Positions 1 to 5,904 of a stretch of DNA of 5,904 nt are shown here, in pieces. The translations under genes were made by a program, and so were the position numbers. The DNA is from Flavobacteriales bacterium UBA6772 (lineage in GTDB: Bacteria > Bacteroidota > Bacteroidia > Flavobacteriales > UBA7430). A model generated the notes under the pieces. The model was not told where the DNA came from and searched no databases. It saw only the letters and a list, made by a program, of their open reading frames with translations. The stretch is taken from NCBI GenBank assembly GCA_002453265.1, contig DKGK01000089.1:1-5904 (forward strand). Direction: 5' to 3'. Position 1 is the first letter of the stretch, and every line of letters starts with the position of its first letter.

Positions 1-3000
1 TTCTTCGGCGTGAACAAAGAATTTTATTTTATTGTACGCACGCATATCCATAGTTACAGTCTTAAAAGCACCACGAGCATCGCCATCTGCCAAATCACAA
101 ATCTTAAAACTCATAGACTGCTCGTTGAGTTGCTGTGTAGTTGTAGATCCTAATATTCTATCTCTATCTATTCCTGGAGGCAATACATAGTTCACAGGAT
201 CTCTACGTCCATTTTCCTCAAGATTTACAACAGAAATATCGAATATTGTATTATCAGATTCCATAGCGTCTGGACGTGCCAAACTGTTTAAATATTTTCG
301 CCATTCTCCACGAACCATATCTAAGGTTGCAAAACGCAAAACGGTAGGATTCGCAAAACCTTTCATAAACATCCGCATAAAACGTATGGATTTAAAATCG
401 GGTATTGAGCCAATTTTATTTTCGAATTGCCGAATAGGCACTTTAAACTGAATCCAACGTGTATCGTTATTCGGACCTGCATTTTCTATAATAGAAGTAA
501 TAAAGTTTGAACCTACTTCTTGCAAAGAATCAGGATCCATACTTATCCGGTATTGATAATAGGATTCCGACTCGCTTAGTGTATAATCACTATTTATATC
601 CTCTACGTTAGGCAGTTGCGTATAAGACGATTGAGTATCGTCGTCGATGGGTGAATTCCCATCTAAACCATTGTACTTTTTATACCTTTCGAGAATCGGT
701 TTTTCCTGAGAGTCGTAATCTGTGCCATAAAAATAATGGTAATTATCTGCCGATGGATCTTTGTTTGCTTTTATATAAGCTGCAGAACCTTCTCCGTATT
801 TCTCTCGAATTCTATCTAAATAAGAACTTGTTTCGAATGTATTAAATGGGATGAAATTTCGTTCCATTTCATCGTCAAGTCCATCAAGTCCAACATCTTG
901 ATTATCTCTAGCACTAGTTCCACTATTAAATGCTGTAACTAAGGCTTGTACCGAAGGTACTCTACCCCAAGCTGTGGTATCTATATTATCGTCTCCACCA
1001 TCAATAGGTAAACCATTTTCGTAACTCTTACGAGAATCTTTAAGAATATCCTCAGATACATTTCCTAAGTTGATGTAAAAATCACCTCCAGCATCTAGTG
1101 GGTTATCAATAAAAGGATCCATCATCCAAAACTCTAAAAACTCAATATTTGCTGTTTCGAAATCGTTGTTTTGAATTTCACGAACGACACCACCCCATCG
1201 AGTTTCTGGTGCTAATAAAGCTCCATCTTCATCAACACCACTAGAATAATCTCCACCTTCAACATCGTAATTATAAGGACCTCTTTCTTCTGGATAAAAA
1301 GCCAAATCGAAAGTTCGTAAACGCAATGGTTGTCCATTTGGGATGTCTTTATCTGGAAAAATTTCATTTATCGAAATTTCTCTTACATAAGGAGCTTCAC
1401 GCTCTTCGTCTGTAATATGACTAGGTGCATAAACCGTTTCTCTTTGGAAATCTGAATTAATAAAATACCAAGACATTAGAGCTCTATTGTATCCATAACG
1501 AATATCGTTATTCAATAAGGCTTCGGGAAATAAATTAGGATCCTGTGGTGTACTTGCCAAATTCCAAGTTCCTATACTTCTTAAATCTATAGGCGATTGG
1601 CTGTTTTCAAAATCATCAATATAAGCCGTTCCTTCAGCATCTACATTTAAGGTTTTAGAATGACCTGGAATAAACTGTGCAAACTCACCAGTTAAAGTGA
1701 AATTCGATTTTTCCTTTGTTTCAATTAAAGGAAGCTTGTCTATAATAGTAGTTAAGAGTTGGGATTCTGTTTTATAAGACCCGTTAATTCCCCAAATCGT
1801 ATTCGATATAGGCTCATCACCCATATTAATTTTAGTAGTTTGAGAACTTTCGGAGAGATTCAATAATGTAGCACTTAATAGTAAATCATCGTTAAATTTA
1901 TAGTCGGCATGCAATCCTAAATACCGCTTTGTAGTATTAGAATAACCAGAATTACTTTCTAAGTTTACATTTATTTGCTGCCCAGAACTTAAAATCCCTT
2001 CATCAATAATTTTCACTCTACCTAAGTTGTAATCTACGGTATAATGAATATTTTCCTCTAAGGCTACCCCACCCATGGTTACACTTACCGAACCTTCGGG
2101 AATAGACATTGCATTTAATGGTATATCTGATCCAGAAGAGGATTTATACTGTCCTTTAAGTAAAAACTTATTGAGTTCTGCCAACTGCGATGCTGCTGTT
2201 TTTGTAGAGTCGTAAAGAGCATCAAAAATATAAGAATCTGTAATTTCCTGACTTATTCCAGCATCTTGAAATTTAGACCTAAGGTAAGAACCAAACGGCT
2301 CTACTGCAGGTAAATAAACCCTACCATTCGATTTTTTTATGGTTAATTCTGAAATAAAATCAAATACCCCATTTGCTCCTGGATCGTTATTTTGATTTAG
2401 GTTATCTAAATTTAAGGTTTGAATAATTAATTGACTGCTTAAACCTTCTTCTGGAATATAGGGCAATGGCGTACCCGACTCATCATCTTGATACATGATT
2501 TGCAAATCGAAATCCTCTTCATTTACCTGATAAGCCCCTAGTGCATAAACATTTTTCATCATTAAATGCCACATTGGTAAAGTAACATCTAAGGTAGTTG
2601 CTCTCAACAACTTCATAATTAGTACACCAGGCGAGGCAACATCTGTAGAAAGTTCTCCCACTTGGTAGGGCGTTCCGTTTATGGTATATTGAAAAGAAAC
2701 CCCTAAAACTTCATCTGAATTTAAGGATTGATTTAAAGAAATAAATCCAAGTTGCGGATTAAAACTATATTCTGAACTGGTTAATTTCTTAGCATTTTCT
2801 ATTTTTTCGTAATCTACAGATTGTACAAACCCTGACCCATTTAAGATGGATGTAATTTGACTTACCTCTCTTATTGATGGACTAGCAGCAACTATATCAG
2901 TAGGATATAAACCGTTGTTTCTGTTGTCTGGATTGAGAATATTTAATGATTCTGAACTCGGCTCTAAATCTTGATTGTAAATTTGCTCGGTTTTCGGGAG

Positions 3001-4023
3001 TTCTCCTAAATCTTGAAAAGCCAAGATGTTTCTAACATTCGAGGTGTTACCAGTTTTATTCGTTACCCATACCTCAAGGTTGGTAATTGTTACACTTGAA
3101 CTCACTAAAGGCATATTTGCCAAAGCGAAATCATACGAATCGTAAAAATACTGTGCTAAAAAGTAGTGCTTATTGGCTTCGTAATCGTCTGCAAAAATCT
3201 CGAAATTTGTAGTTTGTGCACCACCTTCGACTTTAATAGTACTTGTTTCCGATTTTTGTTCTGAAAAAACTGTAGTAAAAGTGGCCTTACCAAATTGAAA
3301 TTGAGCTTTAATTCCAAATAAACTTTGGGTTCCAGAAATAAGGGAACCACTTAGTGGGAGACTAACATTTCCGAGTTCAATCTTTTTAATTATTTCGTCT
3401 TCTGTTCCTGTATATTCTAATTTCATTTGATTCTCAAAATCAAATTGACTTTTGGTATCGTAGTTTGTTCGTAAGGATAACTTGGTTCCAATTTTACCAA
3501 TTACATTCATTTGAATGCTTTGGTCAAAATTAAAGTTAGACTGATTTCTTTGCTTTTCTGTAAGAGATGGATTTTTAGTCTTGTTTACGTTTCCAGAAAA
3601 AGTTAACTCTGCAGAACCTTGAGGTCTTATATCAACCGTATTTCCACCAAAAACTCTACTAAAAGATTCGCCACCAATTTGCATTTTTGGTTTAGTACCA
3701 GCAATACCTTGATCCAATAAATTAGATTGAACTTTATTTCTCCAAAAGCCTTGAATTTGTTGATTAAACAACCACTTTTTATAAGCTGATTCGCTCATAA
3801 AAGTTGGCCTAGAAGCTTGAAAAGTACCTATTGATTGATTAAAAGTAAAGTCACGATTTTCTAAACTGTACTGAATACTCTGGGTAAAATTCCCTGGATT
3901 ATTAAAAAGCATTTGAGGATAGGGCAAAGCCAAGCTATCATCTTGAGCCTTAACAATAGTATTGCCAAGAAAACAAATAATAAGAGTACTAATTAATCTT
4001 ATAGCAAACTGACTACACTTCAC
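1..4023 (-). CDS. sprA: SprA, type IX secretion outer-membrane translocon (N-terminal part, runs off left edge)
   Basis: This is one uninterrupted reading frame of 1341 codons, open at the left edge. Flavobacterial SprA proteins are about 2400 residues, so roughly 1000 C-terminal residues lie outside. SprA is the very large outer-membrane beta-barrel through which type IX secretion cargo, including gliding adhesins and secreted enzymes, leaves the cell. Visible evidence: a signal peptide (residues 1-26), then family blocks I recognise from Flavobacterium johnsoniae SprA. These include VFGGNTVD near residues 124-131, LFGIKAQFQFGKATF followed by VFSEQKS at about 235-257, and YIDDFENSQSP at about 801-811. 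The sequence is rich in alternating polar/hydrophobic stretches, as expected for beta strands. The GTG start at 4023-4021 is chosen because the preceding in-frame codon is the ruvA stop and the next in-frame ATG lies beyond the signal peptide. No frameshift or internal stop was found. Family assignment is by recognition, not a database search, but is very secure. Confidence 0.96.
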   Translation of the reverse strand, partial: MKCSQFAIRLISTLIICFLGNTIVKAQDDSLALPYPQMLFNNPGNFTQSIQYSLENRDFTFNQSIGTFQASRPTFMSESAYKKWLFNQQIQGFWRNKVQSNLLDQGIAGTKPKMQIGGESFSRVFGGNTVDIRPQGSAELTFSGNVNKTKNPSLTEKQRNQSNFNFDQSIQMNVIGKIGTKLSLRTNYDTKSQFDFENQMKLEYTGTEDEIIKKIELGNVSLPLSGSLISGTQSLFGIKAQFQFGKATFTTVFSEQKSETSTIKVEGGAQTTNFEIFADDYEANKHYFLAQYFYDSYDFALANMPLVSSSVTITNLEVWVTNKTGNTSNVRNILAFQDLGELPKTEQIYNQDLEPSSESLNILNPDNRNNGLYPTDIVAASPSIREVSQITSILNGSGFVQSVDYEKIENAKKLTSSEYSFNPQLGFISLNQSLNSDEVLGVSFQYTINGTPYQVGELSTDVASPGVLIMKLLRATTLDVTLPMWHLMMKNVYALGAYQVNEEDFDLQIMYQDDESGTPLPYIPEEGLSSQLIIQTLNLDNLNQNNDPGANGVFDFISELTIKKSNGRVYLPAVEPFGSYLRSKFQDAGISQEITDSYIFDALYDSTKTAASQLAELNKFLLKGQYKSSSGSDIPLNAMSIPEGSVSVTMGGVALEENIHYTVDYNLGRVKIIDEGILSSGQQINVNLESNSGYSNTTKRYLGLHADYKFNDDLLLSATLLNLSESSQTTKINMGDEPISNTIWGINGSYKTESQLLTTIIDKLPLIETKEKSNFTLTGEFAQFIPGHSKTLNVDAEGTAYIDDFENSQSPIDLRSIGTWNLASTPQDPNLFPEALLNNDIRYGYNRALMSWYFINSDFQRETVYAPSHITDEEREAPYVREISINEIFPDKDIPNGQPLRLRTFDLAFYPEERGPYNYDVEGGDYSSGVDEDGALLAPETRWGGVVREIQNNDFETANIEFLEFWMMDPFIDNPLDAGGDFYINLGNVSEDILKDSRKSYENGLPIDGGDDNIDTTAWGRVPSVQALVTAFNSGTSARDNQDVGLDGLDDEMERNFIPFNTFETSSYLDRIREKYGEGSAAYIKANKDPSADNYHYFYGTDYDSQEKPILERYKKYNGLDGNSPIDDDTQSSYTQLPNVEDINSDYTLSESESYYQYRISMDPDSLQEVGSNFITSIIENAGPNNDTRWIQFKVPIRQFENKIGSIPDFKSIRFMRMFMKGFANPTVLRFATLDMVRGEWRKYLNSLARPDAMESDNTIFDISVVNLEENGRRDPVNYVLPPGIDRDRILGSTTTQQLNEQSMSFKICDLADGDARGAFKTVTMDMRAYNKIKFFVHAEE
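862..897 (-). other. Acidic, calcium-binding-like loop in SprA
   Basis: Residues 1043-1054 of SprA read DVGLDGLDDEME, with Asp or Glu at positions 1, 5, 8, 9, 10 and 12. This spacing resembles the Asp-rich calcium loops of thrombospondin type 3 and EF-hand-like repeats. The block sits in a soluble-looking Asp/Asn-rich stretch (about residues 1000-1140) between more strand-like segments. Similar acidic GLDG-type motifs are, as far as I recall, common in SprA homologues. Metal binding is inferred from the motif alone. Confidence 0.45.
3946..4023 (-). other. Predicted Sec signal peptide of SprA
   Basis: The first 26 codons of sprA encode a short N-terminal segment with Lys2 and Arg9, a hydrophobic core (LISTLIICFLG, about residues 10-20), and a V-K-A cleavage site. 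The mature protein would begin Gln-Asp-Asp. A Gln directly after the signal peptidase I site is a known Bacteroidota preference (the Q-rule, in which the new N-terminus becomes pyroglutamate). This supports export to the periplasm and outer membrane, and it independently supports the GTG start, because any later start would remove the signal. Confidence 0.85.
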
Positions 4024-4026
4024 TTA
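4021..4026 (-). promoter_or_regulatory. ruvA stop / sprA GTG start junction with no spacer
   Basis: On the minus strand the ruvA stop TAA (4026-4024) is followed immediately by GTG (4023-4021), the sprA start, and both genes are in the same frame. No in-frame ATG exists between this stop and codon 37 of sprA, well past the signal peptide. No AGGAGG-like sequence is seen in the preceding 30 bases. Initiation therefore probably depends on ribosomes finishing ruvA (termination-reinitiation) or on SD-independent initiation, which is usual in Bacteroidota. The sequence is direct; the mechanism is inference. Confidence 0.75.
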
Positions 4027-4605
4027 CAACTGCTTTAACGCCTGTTTTACAAGGTCTTCTACAACTAAATCCGGGTCTTTTCCCAACAATTTGTCTATAA
4101 GTTTGTGTACAGCTTTCGTTGGGAAGCCAAGAACTTCTAGGGCAGATAACGCTTCCTCCCTGTTTCTATTGCCAGACTTCATAGTTATTTCTATATCGTC
4201 GAAAGCTTTGAGCATTTTGTCTTTAAGATCTAATATAATTCGTTGTGCAGTTTTTATACCTATTCCTTTTACAGATTTTATTAGGGCTACATCTTCGTTT
4301 ACGATAGCATCACGAATTTCTCCAGACTGCATTGAGGACAAAATAACTCTGGCAGTAGATGCACCAACTCCAGAAACAGAAATAAGCATTCTGAAAATCT
4401 TACGTTCTAATTGATCGTAAAATCCATAGAGCGTATGAGAATCTTCTTTTACAGCAAGATGCGTAAAAAGTTTACAGGATTCAGAAGCTCCAAGTTTAGT
4501 ATAGGTATTTAAAGATATATTGAGCATATAACCTACGCCATTGCATTCTACAACTGCATAGGCTGGATTTAACTCTACCAACTTACCGTTTATATGAGTA
4601 ATCAT
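4024..4605 (-). CDS. ruvA: Holliday junction branch migration protein RuvA
   Basis: RuvA binds four-way Holliday junctions as a tetramer or octamer and loads the RuvB helicase rings that drive branch migration before RuvC cleavage. The product is 193 residues, within the usual 190-205. The N-terminal OB-fold domain (about 1-63) starts MITHINGKLVE and carries the acidic-pin pair Glu54-Asp55 within VKEDSHTLYGF, the residues that sit at the junction centre. Two helix-hairpin-helix DNA-binding motifs follow: SVSGVGASTARVIL (76-89) and SVKGIGIKTAQRII (111-124). A short linker leads to the RuvB-binding C-terminal domain (about 148-193, beginning with REEALSALEVLGF). No domain is missing. The ATG lies 3 bases after the maeB stop, and sprA starts directly after the ruvA stop, so ruvA is probably co-transcribed with both. 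ruvB and ruvC are not in the window, so this subunit is encoded apart from its partners, at least locally. Confidence 0.98.
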   Translation of the reverse strand: MITHINGKLVELNPAYAVVECNGVGYMLNISLNTYTKLGASESCKLFTHLAVKEDSHTLYGFYDQLERKIFRMLISVSGVGASTARVILSSMQSGEIRDAIVNEDVALIKSVKGIGIKTAQRIILDLKDKMLKAFDDIEITMKSGNRNREEALSALEVLGFPTKAVHKLIDKLLGKDPDLVVEDLVKQALKQL

Positions 4606-4611
4606 ATTTTA
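4603..4611 (-). promoter_or_regulatory. maeB stop / ruvA start junction (3 bp spacer)
   Basis: The maeB stop TAA (4611-4609) and the ruvA ATG (4605-4603) are separated by three bases, with a local minus-strand sequence of TAAAATATG. The upstream DNA is A-rich with no purine-rich Shine-Dalgarno motif. There is no room for a terminator or a dedicated promoter between the genes, which supports a single transcript. A promoter inside the maeB coding sequence cannot be excluded by eye. Confidence 0.7.
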
Positions 4612-5904
4612 TGCTAATTTATTTTGTGCATCGGCAACAGCCAAAGTGGTCATGTTTACAATTTCTTTTACACTAGCTCCTAATTGCAATATGTGAATCG
4701 TTTTTTTAAGTCCAATTAAAATGGGTCCAATAGTTTCGAAACCTGCTAATTCTTGCATGAGCTTATAAGCAATATTTCCAGACTCTAAAGTTGGGAATAT
4801 CATTACGTTTACTTGTTTATTTGCCAAATCAGAAAAAGGGAATTTATCTGCAAAGGCTTCTTTATTCATCGCAAAATTCGCTTGTACCTCTCCGTCAACA
4901 GTAAGGTCGGGGCGGCGTTTGTGAAGAATCCTTACAGCTTCGCGAACCTTTTTAGAGTTAACATCTTTAGTAGATCCAAAATTAGAGTAAGACAACATAG
5001 CCATGGTTGGCTTTATACCCAAGCGTAATACCGTGTCTGCTGTAAGTTCAGCAATATCTGCTAACTCTTCGGCATTTGGATTTACATTTATGGTGGTATC
5101 TGCTATAAATACGGGCCCTTTTGGAGTCATAATAACATACAATCCAGCAACACGCTTTACGCCTACTTCGGTTCCTATAATTTGCAGAGCTGGTCTTATC
5201 GTTTCCGGATAATTTCTAGAAAACCCAGAAATCATTGCATCAGCTTCGCCAAGTTCAACCATCATGGAACCAAAATAATTCCGCTCGCGCATAATTTTTC
5301 TAGCCTCATGTAGAGAATAGCCGTCTCTGCGACGCTTTTGCCATAAAACATCACCAAAATGGTTCAGTTTTTCTTGCATAGAATCTGCCTTAGGGTCAAT
5401 AATAGCTATACCTTCAAAATCGAAACCATGTTCTTCTATTAGTGCTTCAATTTTATCTATTCTACCTAATAAAATAGGTTCTCCTATTTTTTCGTCTCTA
5501 ATTATTTGAGCAGCCTTTAATATATTATAATGATCGGCTTCAGCAAAAACAATACGTTTAGGATTTAGCTTTGCTCTAGTTGTTACATTACGGAGCAATT
5601 TATTGTCTCTACCAATACGCTTGTTTAATGATACTTTATACTTATCCCAGTCTTTAATAGTTACAGTAGCCACACCTGAATCTATAGCCGCTTTTGCAAC
5701 TGCAGGTGCTACACAAGCAATTAAACGAGGGTCGTTTGGTTTAGGAATAATATAATCGGGTCCAAACGTAATGTTGGTTTCACCGTAAGTTATATTCACT
5801 TCTTCGGGAACTAATTCCTTAGTAAGATCTGCAATTGCTTTTACGGCAGCAATCTTCATTTCCTCGTTTATTTTTGTTGCTCTAACATCTAGAGCTCCTC
5901 TAAA
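4609..5904 (-). CDS. maeB: NADP-dependent malic enzyme, MaeB type (C-terminal part, runs off right edge)
   Basis: MaeB oxidatively decarboxylates malate to pyruvate with NADP+, supplying NADPH and pyruvate in the cytosol. Only the last 431 residues are here; MaeB proteins are about 760 residues, so the malate-binding domain and most of the Rossmann domain lie to the right. The frame is open through the window edge, with FRGALDVRATKINEE preceding the first visible Met (5859-5857). That Met is internal, not the start. Fragment residues 1 to about 95 are the end of the NAD(P)-binding domain, including FGPDYIIPKPNDPRL. From about residue 105 to the end is a phosphotransacetylase-like (PTA_PTB) domain with MISGFSRNYPETIRPAL, SYSNFGS (about 305-311), DGEVQANFA (about 337-345) and FPTLESGNIAYKL (about 370-382). 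In MaeB enzymes this domain is generally regulatory (acetyl-CoA responsive) rather than a working transacetylase. The catalytic residues of the malic enzyme domain cannot be checked here. Confidence 0.95.
   Translation of the reverse strand, partial: FRGALDVRATKINEEMKIAAVKAIADLTKELVPEEVNITYGETNITFGPDYIIPKPNDPRLIACVAPAVAKAAIDSGVATVTIKDWDKYKVSLNKRIGRDNKLLRNVTTRAKLNPKRIVFAEADHYNILKAAQIIRDEKIGEPILLGRIDKIEALIEEHGFDFEGIAIIDPKADSMQEKLNHFGDVLWQKRRRDGYSLHEARKIMRERNYFGSMMVELGEADAMISGFSRNYPETIRPALQIIGTEVGVKRVAGLYVIMTPKGPVFIADTTINVNPNAEELADIAELTADTVLRLGIKPTMAMLSYSNFGSTKDVNSKKVREAVRILHKRRPDLTVDGEVQANFAMNKEAFADKFPFSDLANKQVNVMIFPTLESGNIAYKLMQELAGFETIGPILIGLKKTIHILQLGASVKEIVNMTTLAVADAQNKLA

Noticed and set aside
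651..845. 64-codon plus-strand open frame opposite sprA
   Set aside because: It lies wholly antisense to the continuous sprA frame, its translation looks low-complexity and unlike any family, and it has no neighbouring signals.
3156..3350. 64-codon minus-strand open frame in a different frame within sprA
   Set aside because: The sprA frame here encodes strongly conserved SprA residues (the LFGIKAQFQFGK and VFSEQKS region), so this is an out-of-frame shadow.
3946..4023. Possible lipoprotein signal in SprA (Cys17 in the hydrophobic segment)
   Set aside because: The residues before Cys17 are Leu-Ile-Ile, lacking the small Gly/Ala/Ser at -1 expected of a lipobox, and a good signal peptidase I site follows at residue 26.
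4091..4414. 107-codon plus-strand open frame opposite ruvA
   Set aside because: It is antisense to the conserved helix-hairpin-helix and C-terminal parts of ruvA, and its Ser/Ile-rich translation resembles no known protein.
4813..5212. Two overlapping plus-strand open frames (4813-5028 and 5003-5212) opposite maeB
   Set aside because: Both are antisense to the conserved phosphotransacetylase-like domain of maeB and are typical chance open frames.
4609..5592. Separate phosphate acetyltransferase (pta) gene
   Set aside because: The domain is in one continuous frame with the malic enzyme Rossmann domain and has the MaeB versions of the motifs, so it is a domain of MaeB rather than a stand-alone Pta.
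5857..5859. ATG that could be taken as the start of the malic enzyme gene
   Set aside because: The frame continues upstream to the window edge with residues (GALDVRATKINEE) that belong to the malic enzyme family, so the ATG is an internal methionine.

Overview
The window comes from a Bacteroidota genome, most likely of the family Flavobacteriaceae. The case rests on AT-rich coding DNA, no Shine-Dalgarno-like motif at either visible start, a SprA-type type IX secretion translocon (a protein confined to this phylum), and the gene order maeB-ruvA-sprA, which I recall as common in flavobacteria. The genus cannot be fixed from this sequence.

All coding is on the minus strand, so transcription runs from the right edge to the left. 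The right part (4609-5904) is the C-terminal portion of an NADP-type malic enzyme (MaeB) with its phosphotransacetylase-like regulatory domain; its start lies beyond the window. Three bases later comes a complete ruvA (4024-4605), the Holliday-junction-binding subunit of RuvABC. Directly after the ruvA TAA, with no spacer and in the same reading frame, a GTG starts sprA (4023 down to 1). This reading frame is open for 1341 codons to the left edge and holds the N-terminal half or more of the giant outer-membrane SprA barrel.

The three genes are packed like an operon (3 bp and 0 bp gaps), and there is no non-coding stretch long enough for a promoter or terminator. Their functions are unrelated: central carbon metabolism, recombination repair, and protein secretion with gliding. 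The cluster is therefore best read as conserved co-transcription rather than one pathway. No RNA genes, mobile elements, CRISPR arrays, attachment sites or substantial repeats were seen. This is an ordinary core-genome region. The most notable detail is the TAA-GTG junction between ruvA and sprA; I see no new biological system here.
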